A DNA stretch of 64,000 bases, taken from NCBI RefSeq assembly GCF_001297125.1, contig NZ_LHPC01000039.1, forward strand, positions 124,001-188,000, written 5' to 3'. Each line of letters starts with the position of its first letter. Positions within the stretch are counted from its first letter, which is position 1. Origin of the DNA: Pseudomonas sp. RIT-PI-q (GTDB lineage: Bacteria; Pseudomonadota; Gammaproteobacteria; Pseudomonadales; Pseudomonadaceae). This document shows, piece after piece, positions 19,767 through 27,386 of this stretch. The translations under genes were made by a program, and so were the position numbers. The notes beneath the pieces are model-generated. The model was given only the letters and a program-made list of their open reading frames with translations. It ran no database searches and was not told the DNA's origin.

Positions 19767-20213
19767 TTAAGCTGCTACCACGACAACGCGTACGGTGGCT
19801 TCAACTTCGGCGTGCAGGTGCACGGCTACGTCGAATTCGCCTACGTTGCGGATGGTGCCGTTCGGCAGACGAACTTCGCTTTTTGCAACTTCAACGCCAG
19901 AGGCGGTCAGTGCATCAGCGATGTCGTGAGTACCGATCGAACCGAACAGCTTGCCTTCGTCACCAGCGGTGGCAGTGATAGTCACTTCCAGCTCAGCCAG
20001 TTGGGCGGCACGGCTTTCAGCCGAAGTTTTACGATCAGCTGCAGCTTTTTCCAGCTCAGCGCGACGCTCTTCGAACGCAGCCAGGTTGGCAGCGGTCGCA
20101 GCGGTAGCTTTGCCGTATGGCAGCAGGTAGTTACGACCGTAACCAGCCTTAACGTTCACTTTGTCACCCAGGTTGCCCAGGTTGGTGACTTTTTCCAGAA
20201 GGATCAGTTGCAT
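19767..20213 (-). CDS. rplI: 50S ribosomal protein bL9
   Basis: Binds 23S rRNA and extends from the ribosome near the L1 stalk. The 148-residue protein begins MQLILLEKVTNLGNLGDKVN, with the classical KAGYGRNYLLPYGKA motif (about residues 22-36), then the long connecting helix rich in Ala, Glu and Arg, then the C-terminal RNA-binding domain. It is the last ribosomal gene of the rpsF-rpsR-DUF2232-rplI operon, 19 bp after the membrane-protein gene. Confidence 0.97.
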   Translation of the reverse strand: MQLILLEKVTNLGNLGDKVNVKAGYGRNYLLPYGKATAATAANLAAFEERRAELEKAAADRKTSAESRAAQLAELEVTITATAGDEGKLFGSIGTHDIADALTASGVEVAKSEVRLPNGTIRNVGEFDVAVHLHAEVEATVRVVVVAA

Positions 20214-20232
20214 GTGAAAATCCTCTTAACTT

Positions 20233-21126
20233 TTAACCTTCACCGTTCGCGCTATCGGCATCTTTCGGTGCCGAACGACCGCGAAAATCAATCAGGCTGT
20301 CGACGATGGCCAAGACCACCAGCAACGGATAGATCAGCTGCATAAACAGCAACAGCGTGACGTACAACCCCACCAGCCAGAACCTGGCCAGTCGCTTTTG
20401 CGCCACCAGCCCATGAATCAGGGCCAGCCCGGCGAATACCAGCGGTACACTGCACAACGGCGTCAACATGGCCATCTGTGGACCGATATTCGGCCCCAGA
20501 AGCATGAACGCCAGCAGCAACATCGCCGGCCCCAGCGGGAATCGGATGGCGCGAAACTCGCGACCAAAACCACCCGGGTTGTACAACAACGCCTGCCAGT
20601 AGCGCCCGACAATCAGGCTCAGCACACTGACGATTTGCAACAAGGCCGCAATCAGGCCGGTCAGGACCGGTGCAATCAGGGACGCAAAATGCGCTTGCTC
20701 GTCTGCCGACAACTTCTCGTAGACATCACCGAGTAGCGACGGCATGACTTTTATCAACGCCTGCGCCAGCATCTCGATTTGGGGACCAAAAGCCATCCCC
20801 AGCACCACTGAAAACACCACTCCCATCGCTATGCTGACCAGCAGCACGCGGTTCCAGGACTCACTTGCGCGCAAAACCAACGCAAGGCTCCAAGACCCCA
20901 GCAACACCAGAAGTGAGCGTGGGTCATCGGCGTAAAGCCACCAGATCAATGCCGGCAGCAGTCCCAGAGCAAGAACGCTCGAGGCGTCCTTCAATCCGCG
21001 CCGCAGGAGCACGAAGCATCCAGCGGCAGCACCCAACCAATACAACAACGGCAATGCTGCGCATCCAGCCACTACCAGAGTGGCCTGCATACGGCCGCGC
21101 ATGATGAACTCAGCTAAGGCACGCAT
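20233..21126 (-). CDS. DUF2232 / YybS-like integral membrane protein
   Basis: A 297-residue protein made almost entirely of hydrophobic segments, with about eight predicted membrane helices (for example VVAGCAALPLLYWLGAAAG, LLVLLGSWSLALVL and LYVTLLLFMQLIYPLLVVLA), and a short polar C-terminal tail. The family is known but its function is not. It lies inside the S6-S18-L9 ribosomal operon in place of the priB found in enterobacteria. The ATG at 21126 follows AAAGGATTGAAAGC. The setting suggests growth-rate-linked expression. Confidence 0.85.
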   Translation of the reverse strand: MRALAEFIMRGRMQATLVVAGCAALPLLYWLGAAAGCFVLLRRGLKDASSVLALGLLPALIWWLYADDPRSLLVLLGSWSLALVLRASESWNRVLLVSIAMGVVFSVVLGMAFGPQIEMLAQALIKVMPSLLGDVYEKLSADEQAHFASLIAPVLTGLIAALLQIVSVLSLIVGRYWQALLYNPGGFGREFRAIRFPLGPAMLLLAFMLLGPNIGPQMAMLTPLCSVPLVFAGLALIHGLVAQKRLARFWLVGLYVTLLLFMQLIYPLLVVLAIVDSLIDFRGRSAPKDADSANGEG

Positions 21127-21162
21127 GCTTTCAATCCTTTGCTACGTGTCGACTGCCCGGTC

Positions 21163-21393
21163 TCAGCGGCCGTGGCTGTCGGTGTAGGCCAGCAGGGCCA
21201 GGAAGCGGGCGCGCTTGATAGCGGTGGCCAGCTGACGCTGATAACGTGCTTTAGTACCGGTGATACGGCTTGGAACGATTTTGCCGGTCTCGGATACATA
21301 GGCTTTCAGAGTGTTGAGATCTTTGTAATCGATCTCTTTCACGTCTTCAGCGGTGAAGCGGCAGAATTTACGACGACGGAAGAAACGTGCCAT
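21163..21393 (-). CDS. rpsR: 30S ribosomal protein bS18
   Basis: A 76-residue small-subunit protein that pairs with bS6 on the platform of the 30S subunit. The sequence [20 protein letters not shown] is typical, with a single Cys at residue 11, and [20 protein letters not shown] is the conserved RNA-binding stretch. It is 28 bp after rpsF in the same operon. The length is exactly that expected. Confidence 0.98.
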
Positions 21394-21421
21394 GTAATAG
21401 GCTCCTCAAAAGGTCCGTGGA

Positions 21422-21844
21422 TTACTCGTCAGCGTTATCGCTGTTGTCGCTGTCATCACTATCAGCGCTTTCAGCGCCTTCGTGCTCAGGACGGTCGCGA
21501 CGCTCACGGCGCTCACTGCGGTTTTCTTCAGCCTTGAGCATCTCGGATTGGCCGGTAACGGCTTCTTCGCGACGGATGACCAGGTTACGGATCACTGCAT
21601 CGTTGTAGCGGAAGTTGTCTTCCAGCTCGGCCAGGGCCTTGCCAGTGCATTCAACGTTCAGCATCACGTAGTGAGCCTTGTGAACATTGTTGATTGCGTA
21701 GGCCAGTTGACGACGGCCCCAATCTTCCAGACGGTGGATTTTGCCGCCGTCTTCTTCGATCAGCTTGGTGTAACGCTCAACCATGCCGCCGACTTGCTCG
21801 CTTTGATCCGGGTGGACCAAAAAGATGATTTCGTAATGACGCAT
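21422..21844 (-). CDS. rpsF: 30S ribosomal protein bS6
   Basis: A 140-residue ribosomal protein, first gene of the operon. The ferredoxin-like core is residues 1-100 (MRHYEIIFLVHPDQSEQV, WGRRQLAYAI). The C-terminal tail is long, acidic and repetitive (glutamate, serine, aspartate). In E. coli the S6 tail receives extra glutamates from RimK; the Asp/Ser-rich end here is longer than a plain core. AAGGAG lies 7 nt before the ATG at 21844. A structured leader just upstream probably mediates feedback. Confidence 0.97.
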   Translation of the reverse strand: MRHYEIIFLVHPDQSEQVGGMVERYTKLIEEDGGKIHRLEDWGRRQLAYAINNVHKAHYVMLNVECTGKALAELEDNFRYNDAVIRNLVIRREEAVTGQSEMLKAEENRSERRERRDRPEHEGAESADSDDSDNSDNADE

Positions 21845-21865
21845 GAATGCTCCTTACGGGTTGTA

Positions 21866-21890
21866 GCCTGCCGCTCAAAAGCGGTCAGAC
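21866..21890 (-). promoter_or_regulatory. Candidate S6:S18 autoregulatory leader hairpin
   Basis: On the minus strand, 22 nt before rpsF, GTCTG pairs with CAGGC around an inner stem CCGC-TTTTGA-GCGG with a bulged A, giving an exposed ACCG. A later CCCG lies before the ribosome site. The described S6:S18 leader motif uses a hairpin with an exposed CCG that mimics 16S rRNA. Position and CCG fit; the exact match to the motif is inferred. Confidence 0.45.
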
Positions 21891-22043
21891 AAGGAGTGAA
21901 TGACACTTATGGACTTGCTTGCGATAGACACATGCGTGCCTGCCGTCACAGCAAGGGGCGCAATTGTAGAGAAGGGACAGGAGAGGTGCAAGGCAATTGG
22001 TGATTATTTGAACAACCACCAATCCTCATCCACACACAAAACA

Positions 22044-22135
22044 CTGTGGGAGCGGGCTTGCTCGCGAAGAGGGCATAACATTCAACATTGATACTGAATG
22101 TTAAACCGCCTTCGCTGGCAAGCCAGCTCCTACAG
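22044..22135. repeat. Chimeric REPIN
   Basis: Left arm CTGTGGGAGCGGGCTTGCTC (GCGAGC-like), right arm CTTCGCTGGCAAGCCAGCTC (GCTGGC type). Between them lies a short inner palindrome ACATTCAACATTGATACTG with AATGTT. It separates rlmB from the upstream region of rpsF. The rest of the 21845-22147 gap holds the rpsF leader and presumably its promoter. Confidence 0.85.
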
Positions 22136-22147
22136 GGAGGTGTTCTA

Positions 22148-22909
22148 TCAGGTTTTTTTGGTGGCGGCTTTGACGCTGCGTTGGCGCTGGGCCTCGAACA
22201 GGCACACGCCAGTTGCCACGGAAACATTGAGACTGCTGACGCTGCCGGTCATCGGCAGGTGCACCAGATAGTCGCAAAGGTCGCGAGTCAGGCGGCGCAT
22301 GCCGCTGCCTTCGGCGCCCATGATCAGGATGGTAGGCCCGGTCATGTCTTGCTGATACAGACTCTGCTCAGCCTCGCCCGCCGTACCGACGACCCACAAG
22401 CCACGCTGCTTGAGCTTTTCCAAGGTGCGCGCCAGGTTGGTCACGGCCACCAAGGGAATCACTTCCGCCGCGCCACAGGCCACTTTTCGTACCGTCGGGG
22501 TCAGGGTGGCTGACTTGTCCTTCGGCACGATCACCGCCAACGCACCGGCCGCATCGGCCGAACGCAGGCAAGCACCGAGGTTGTGCGGATCGGTCACGCC
22601 GTCGAGCACCAGCAGCAGCGGTGCGCCTTCGGTGCGATCGAGCAGCTCATCGAGCATCGCCTCGCCCCAGACCTGGCTCGGACTCACGTCCGCGACCACG
22701 CCTTGGTGCACGCCTTCAACCCACGCATCCAGTTCACGACGCTCGGCGTTGCCGACGGCGACGCGATTTTCGTTCGCCAGCGCGATCAGCGTTTGCACGC
22801 GAGGATCGCTGCGGCCTTCGGCCAGCCAGATCTGCTTGACGCGCTTAGGGTGATGACGCAGCAACGCCTCTACCGCGTGTACGCCGTAGATTTTTTCCAG
22901 ATTACTCAT
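22148..22909 (-). CDS. rlmB: 23S rRNA (guanosine-2'-O)-methyltransferase RlmB
   Basis: SPOUT-class methyltransferase that 2'-O-methylates G2251 of 23S rRNA in the peptidyl-transferase centre, using SAM. The 253-residue protein has the N-terminal substrate-binding domain (residues 1-80, starting EKIYGVHAVEALLRHHP) and the SpoU domain with motif DPHNLGACLRSADAAGA (about 117-133), MGAEGSGMRRL and the knot-forming SVSSLNVSVATGVCLFE. It overlaps the end of rnr by 4 nt (ATGA), so it is translated from the rnr transcript. Confidence 0.96.
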   Translation of the reverse strand: MSNLEKIYGVHAVEALLRHHPKRVKQIWLAEGRSDPRVQTLIALANENRVAVGNAERRELDAWVEGVHQGVVADVSPSQVWGEAMLDELLDRTEGAPLLLVLDGVTDPHNLGACLRSADAAGALAVIVPKDKSATLTPTVRKVACGAAEVIPLVAVTNLARTLEKLKQRGLWVVGTAGEAEQSLYQQDMTGPTILIMGAEGSGMRRLTRDLCDYLVHLPMTGSVSSLNVSVATGVCLFEAQRQRSVKAATKKT

Positions 22910-25539
22910 GACTTGGCCTTAGGTTTACGCACCCCGCCGCTTTTGGCGGCTGGAGCAGAACCCGCTTTTGGCGGGCCTTTACGGTGTTTGCTCGGTTTTG
23001 CTGGCTTGCCGCCGGGAGCCTTGTCAGGCGCCGACCGTCCGGTCTTTCCCCCAGACGCCGCTTTACCGCCGCTTTTCGCTTCAGACAACAACGCCTGCTT
23101 CAATTCACGGCTTTTGCGCAGCTCGGCATTTTTCGCCGCCGCATCGCTCGGGCGATAGGCTTCGACAGCTTTTTCCTTGGCAGGACGACGACCGGTTTTC
23201 GCCGGTGCCGGCTCTGCGGCTGTTTTTGCAGCAGCAGGTGCAGCGGTTTCAGTCCCGCGTTTCTTACGACCGATCGGCGCGCTGATGGTTTTTTCGGCCA
23301 TCTCGAAGTCGATCTTGCGCTCGTCGAGGTCAACGCGCATCACGCGCACTTCAACGGTATCGCCAAGACGGAAACTGCGACCGGTACGCTCACCGGCCAG
23401 GCGGTGATGCACAGGGTCGAAGTGGTAGTAATCGCCCGGCAGCGCGGTGACGTGCACCAGGCCTTCGACGTAGATATCAGTCAGCTCGACGAACAGGCCA
23501 AAACCGGTCACGGCAGTGATCACACCCGGGAACGACTCGCCCACGCGGTCTTTCATGAACTCGCACTTGAGCCAGTTCACGACGTCGCGGGTCGCTTCGT
23601 CGGCACGGCGCTCGCTCATCGAGCACTGTTCGCCGAGTTGCTCCAGAGCCGCTTCGTCGTACGGGTAGATGCGCGCTTTCGGAATGGTCATCGCGCCGGC
23701 ACGACGAACGTGCGGCGTGTCTTGCTTGGAATGGATGACGCTGCGGATCGCCCGGTGCGTGAGCAAGTCCGGGTAGCGGCGGATCGGCGAGGTGAAGTGG
23801 GTATAGGCTTCGTAATTCAGGCCGAAGTGGCCCTGGTTATCGGCGCTATAAACCGCTTGGCTCAACGAACGCAGCATGACGGTCTGGATCAGGTGGAAAT
23901 CCGGACGGTCCTTGATGCTCGCCAGCAATGCCTGGTAATCCTTCGGCGACGGGCCGTCCTTGCCTTTGTGCAGGGACAGGCCGAGCTCACCGAGGAAGGC
24001 GCGCAGTTTTTCCAGACGCTCCGGCGGCGGGCCATCGTGGACGCGATACAGCGCAGGGATTTCGTGCTTTTTCAGGAATTCGGCGGTGGCCACGTTGGCC
24101 GCCAGCATGCATTCCTCGATCAGCTTGTGCGCATCGTTACGAACGGTCGGACGGATTTCGGCAATCTTGCGCTCGGTGCCGAAGATGATCCGGGTTTCCT
24201 GCGTTTCGAAATCGATCGCGCCACGCACATGACGGGCCGCCAGCAGAACCTTGTACAGCGCATAGAGCTGCTTGAGGTGCGGCAGAACGTCGTTGTACTC
24301 ACCACGAAGCTGACGCGCCTCGGTGAGTTTCGGCGTTTCCAGCATCGCGCTGACTTTGTTGTAGGTCAGGCGGGCGTGGGAGTGAATCACCGCTTCGTAG
24401 AAGCAGTAGTCGGTCATCTCGCCGGATTTGGAGATGGTCATCTCGCAAACCATGGCCAGGCGATCGACGTGCGGGTTCAGCGAGCACAGGCCGTTGGACA
24501 GTTGCTCAGGCAGCATCGGCACGACGCGCTCGGGGAAGTACACCGAGTTGCCGCGGACCTGGGATTCGTTGTCCAGGGCCGAACCGATCTTCACGTAGCT
24601 GGAGACGTCGGCAATGGCCACGTACAACTTCCAGCCGCCGGAGAACAGGCGCAGTTTGCCCGGCTTGGCTTCGCAGTAGACCGCGTCATCGAAGTCGCGA
24701 GCGTCTTCACCGTCGATGGTCACGAACGGCAAGTGACGCAGGTCGATGCGTTTCTCTTTGTCTTTCTCTTCGACTTCCGGCTTGAGCTTGGCGGCTTCTT
24801 TCAAGACCGCTTCAGGCCAGACGTGAGGAATGTCGTAGGTGCGCAGGGCGACATCGATTTCCATGCCCGGCGCCATGTAGTTACCCACGACTTCAACCAC
24901 GTCGCCTTGCGGCTGGAAGCGTGGCGTCGGCCAGTGAGTGATCTTCACTTCGACGAATTGACCGATCTGCGCGTTGGCGTTGCGACCCGGCGTCACCAGC
25001 ACTTCTTGCTGGATCTTCGGATTATCCGCAACGACGAAGCCGATACCGCCTTCTTCGAAGTAGCGGCCGACGATGGTCTCGTGGGCACGGGACACCACTT
25101 CGACGATCATGCCTTCGCGGCGACCGCGACGGTCGAGGCCGGAAACACGGGCCAGGGCACGGTCGCCATCGAACACCAGGCGCATTTGCGCCGGGCTCAT
25201 GAACAGATCGTCACTGCCGTCGTCCGGGACCAGGAAGCCGAAGCCGTCACGGTGACCGCTGATACGGCCCAGGATCAGGTCGAGCTTGTCCACCGGCGCA
25301 TAGGTGCCGCGACGGGTGTAGATGAGTTGAGCGTCGCGCTCCATGGCGCGCAGGCGGCGGCGCAGGGCTTCGATCTGGTCTTCTGTGGTCAGACCAAACT
25401 CTTCGACCAGCTGCTCGCGGTTAGCAGGCGAACCCCGATCAGCAAGGTGCTGAAGGATCAGTTCGCGGCTAGGAATAGGGTTTTCATATTTTTCCGCTTC
25501 ACGAGCGGCCTCGGGATCGAGGGACTGCCAATCGGCCAT
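22906..25539 (-). CDS. rnr: Ribonuclease R
   Basis: Processive 3'-5' exoribonuclease that degrades structured RNA and takes part in rRNA quality control and cold response. The 877-residue protein shows, in order, an N-terminal helix-turn-helix (about 20-85), two cold-shock domains (about 85-235), the RNB catalytic domain with the acidic motif TIDGEDARDFDDAVY (near 273-287), the S1 domain (about 645-725, FPGVITAVTGFGLFVELTDI) and a long basic, Ala/Lys/Pro-rich tail of about 145 residues. The ATG at 25539 is followed by the conserved MADWQSLDPEAAREAEKYEN. It forms a two-gene operon with rlmB. Confidence 0.97.
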   Translation of the reverse strand: MADWQSLDPEAAREAEKYENPIPSRELILQHLADRGSPANREQLVEEFGLTTEDQIEALRRRLRAMERDAQLIYTRRGTYAPVDKLDLILGRISGHRDGFGFLVPDDGSDDLFMSPAQMRLVFDGDRALARVSGLDRRGRREGMIVEVVSRAHETIVGRYFEEGGIGFVVADNPKIQQEVLVTPGRNANAQIGQFVEVKITHWPTPRFQPQGDVVEVVGNYMAPGMEIDVALRTYDIPHVWPEAVLKEAAKLKPEVEEKDKEKRIDLRHLPFVTIDGEDARDFDDAVYCEAKPGKLRLFSGGWKLYVAIADVSSYVKIGSALDNESQVRGNSVYFPERVVPMLPEQLSNGLCSLNPHVDRLAMVCEMTISKSGEMTDYCFYEAVIHSHARLTYNKVSAMLETPKLTEARQLRGEYNDVLPHLKQLYALYKVLLAARHVRGAIDFETQETRIIFGTERKIAEIRPTVRNDAHKLIEECMLAANVATAEFLKKHEIPALYRVHDGPPPERLEKLRAFLGELGLSLHKGKDGPSPKDYQALLASIKDRPDFHLIQTVMLRSLSQAVYSADNQGHFGLNYEAYTHFTSPIRRYPDLLTHRAIRSVIHSKQDTPHVRRAGAMTIPKARIYPYDEAALEQLGEQCSMSERRADEATRDVVNWLKCEFMKDRVGESFPGVITAVTGFGLFVELTDIYVEGLVHVTALPGDYYHFDPVHHRLAGERTGRSFRLGDTVEVRVMRVDLDERKIDFEMAEKTISAPIGRKKRGTETAAPAAAKTAAEPAPAKTGRRPAKEKAVEAYRPSDAAAKNAELRKSRELKQALLSEAKSGGKAASGGKTGRSAPDKAPGGKPAKPSKHRKGPPKAGSAPAAKSGGVRKPKAKS

Positions 25540-25700
25540 TAGAGAGTTTTCACCTTGTCTATATGCGGGTTAGTTTGGCATAGGCGTAATGAAACGGGAA
25601 ATTTCAGGCTATGACAGCCTGTCTAAAGCCCTTTATCGACACCGCAAAGCTTACTTGAATGCCATTTGTAATATTTTTCAGGTTTTTTTAATGCCAGGGG

Positions 25701-25729
25701 TTTACAGTTAAAAACACGCTCCGTATAGT
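25701..25729 (+). promoter_or_regulatory. Sigma-70 promoter of the first tRNA-Leu
   Basis: TTTACA (-35) and TATAGT (-10) separated by exactly 17 bp, followed by the GC-rich discriminator GCGCGCC, a mark of stringently controlled stable-RNA promoters. The tRNA begins 37 bp downstream. Confidence 0.88.
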
Positions 25730-25765
25730 GCGCGCCATCGACGACGCACTAGCGCTGCCGATACT

Positions 25766-25852
25766 GCCCAGATGGTGAAATTGGTAGACACGCCAGCTTC
25801 AGGTGCTGGTGACCGCAAGGTCGTGGAAGTTCGAGTCTTCTTCTGGGCACCA
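25766..25852 (+). tRNA. tRNA-Leu (anticodon CAG)
   Basis: An 87-nt class II tRNA with the CCA end encoded. The acceptor stem GCCCAGA pairs with TCTGGGC, the discriminator is A, the anticodon arm is CCAGC-TTCAGGT-GCTGG with anticodon CAG, and the long variable arm GACCGCAAGGTC is typical for leucine. The T-loop is TTCGAGT. It reads CUG, the main leucine codon of Pseudomonas. Confidence 0.97.
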
Positions 25853-25892
25853 ATTTCGAGCTTGAGATTAGATCAATTTCAAGGCTCGCACA

Positions 25893-25916
25893 AAAACCCG
25901 CGAAAGCGGGTTTTTT
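25893..25916 (+). terminator. Terminator of the first tRNA-Leu
   Basis: Stem AACCCGC-GAAA-GCGGGTT with a GNRA-type loop and a run of six T. Confidence 0.93.
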
Positions 25917-25955
25917 GCATTCTAAGCTTCTGATTTATTAAAACTAAATCAGGGG

Positions 25956-25984
25956 TTTACAGATCAAAGAGCTCTCCGTATAGT
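25956..25984 (+). promoter_or_regulatory. Sigma-70 promoter of the second tRNA-Leu
   Basis: TTTACA and TATAGT with a 17-bp spacer, preceded by the same AGGGG as the first copy and followed by GCGCC. The spacer differs in sequence from that of the first promoter while the hexamers are identical. Confidence 0.88.
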
Positions 25985-26018
25985 GCGCCACATCAACAGC
26001 GGCAACGCTGAAGATTAT

Positions 26019-26105
26019 GCCCAGATGGTGAAATTGGTAGACACGCCAGCTTCAGGTGCTGGTGACCGCAAGGTCGTGGAAGTTCGAGTCTTCTTCTGGG
26101 CACCA
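26019..26105 (+). tRNA. tRNA-Leu (anticodon CAG), second identical copy
   Basis: All 87 nt are identical to the copy at 25766, including encoded CCA. It has its own promoter and terminator, so the two are separate transcription units made by a duplication with a period of about 253 bp. Confidence 0.97.
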
Positions 26106-26140
26106 ATTCAAATTTCAGAGTCGATCTGGAATTTCACAAG

Positions 26141-26161
26141 AACCCGCGAAAGCGGGTTTTT
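26141..26161 (+). terminator. Terminator of the second tRNA-Leu
   Basis: AACCCGC-GAAA-GCGGGTT followed by TTT, the same stem as after the first copy. Confidence 0.92.
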
Positions 26162-26193
26162 GCGTTTCTGGCATCCAAAAAACAATACACCCC

Positions 26194-26295
26194 CTGTAGG
26201 AGCGAGCTTGCTCGCGAAGAATTTACAGGCGACGCAATCCTCCAGATAACACGCGTAATCGTTCACGCCCATTGCGAGCAAGCTCGCTCCTACAG
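26194..26295. repeat. REPIN
   Basis: Inverted pair of GCGAGC-AA-GCTCGC REP elements, CTGTAGGAGCGAGCTTGCTC and its complement, with a loop of about 50 bp. It lies between the tRNAs and the iron-type binding-protein gene. Confidence 0.9.
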
Positions 26296-26319
26296 GTGCG
26301 CAAGGCGCACTTGAGAAAC

Positions 26320-26338
26320 AATATCGTTTATCATTGTT
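26320..26338 (-). promoter_or_regulatory. Candidate Fur box upstream of the binding-protein gene
   Basis: On the minus strand the 19-mer AACAATGATAAACGATATT matches the Fur consensus (GATAATGATAATCATTATC) at 13 of 19 positions, including the central AATGATAA. It lies 37 bp before the start codon, where it would overlap the promoter. This fits iron repression of a ferric transporter. Confidence 0.5.
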
Positions 26339-26375
26339 GCAAGTTTTTGCAATGCGACAGTGAGGAACCCTGCGA

Positions 26376-27386
26376 ATGATGTTTCGAAATACCCTGCGCC
26401 GAGGCCTGACCTTTACCCTCCTCGGCCTGGCTCTCGCCACTCCCCTCACCCAAGCCGCCGACCCGGTTTCCCTGACCCTCTATAACGGCCAACACAAAGA
26501 AGTCGGCGATGCCATCGCCAAAGCCTTCGAAGCCAAGACCGGCATTCACGTCAATGTGCGCAAGGGCAGCAGCAACCAGCTCGCCAGCCAGGTCGTCGAA
26601 GAAGGCGATCGCTCCCCCGCCGATGTGATCTACACCGAAGAATCGCCACCCCTGAACAAACTCGGCGAGCAGGGTTTGCTGGCGAAAACCGACGACGCCA
26701 CCCTCGCCGTCCTGCCCAAAGACTATGTCGCCGGCAATGGCACCTGGATCGGCATCACCGCCCGGGTCCGCGTGGTCGCTTTCAACCCGAAACTGATCGA
26801 TGAAAAAGACCTGCCCACATCGGTGATGGAATTCTCCGATCCCAAATGGCAAAGCAAGGTCGGCTTCGTGCCTACCAGCGGTGCATTCCAGGAACAGGCC
26901 GTAGCGATCATCAAGGTGCACGGCATGGACGCAGCCGAAGAATGGCTGACCGGCCTGCGCGCGTTCGGCAAGACTTACAGCAACAACATGGTCGCACTGA
27001 AGGCCGTGGAAAACGGCGAAGTCGCCACCGTGCTGGTGAACAATTATTACTGGTTCGCCCTGCAACGCGAAAAAGGCCAGCTCGATTCGAAACTGCATTA
27101 CTTCACCGGCGGCGACGTCGGCGGGCTGATAACCGTGTCTAGCGCGGCGGGGCCGAAATCCCGCAAGCACCCCAAAGAAGCCCAGCAATTTCTCCCCTAC
27201 CCGGCCAGCGAAGAAGGTCAGCGCGGGATCACCCAGACCACCGCCGAATACCCGCTGCATAAAGGTATGGAATCGGATCGCGGGCTCAAGCCGTTCAGCG
27301 AACTGCAAGCACCGAAGGTCACGCCTGCCGACCTCGGCAACGCCGAAGAAGCCCTGGACCTGGAACGTGACGTTGGCTTGAACTGA
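26376..27386 (+). CDS. Ferric iron ABC transporter, periplasmic binding protein (FbpA/HitA-like)
   Basis: A 336-residue secreted solute-binding protein. The signal peptide is residues 1-27 (RRGLTFTLLGLALATPLTQA|AD). The mature part begins SLTLYNGQHKEVGDAIAKAF, as in FbpA. The pair of tyrosines that bind Fe3+ is visible in VLVNNYYWFALQ (about residues 223-224). The start is the ATG at 26376 with GAGGA 9 nt upstream; the next codon is also ATG. It overlaps the permease gene by one base (TGATG). A candidate Fur box lies upstream. Substrate assignment to ferric iron rests on the tyrosine pair and the family; related proteins bind other anions or metals. Confidence 0.87.
   Translation: MMFRNTLRRGLTFTLLGLALATPLTQAADPVSLTLYNGQHKEVGDAIAKAFEAKTGIHVNVRKGSSNQLASQVVEEGDRSPADVIYTEESPPLNKLGEQGLLAKTDDATLAVLPKDYVAGNGTWIGITARVRVVAFNPKLIDEKDLPTSVMEFSDPKWQSKVGFVPTSGAFQEQAVAIIKVHGMDAAEEWLTGLRAFGKTYSNNMVALKAVENGEVATVLVNNYYWFALQREKGQLDSKLHYFTGGDVGGLITVSSAAGPKSRKHPKEAQQFLPYPASEEGQRGITQTTAEYPLHKGMESDRGLKPFSELQAPKVTPADLGNAEEALDLERDVGLN

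Noticed and set aside
22984..25542. An 852-codon open frame antisense to rnr
   Set aside because: Same reason: rnr is complete with all domains, and the antisense frame has unusual composition and no start signal.
25766..26105. tRNA-Leu genes as attachment site of an integrated island
   Set aside because: No integrase gene lies nearby and no partial 3' tRNA copy was seen downstream; the second copy is a full gene with promoter and terminator.
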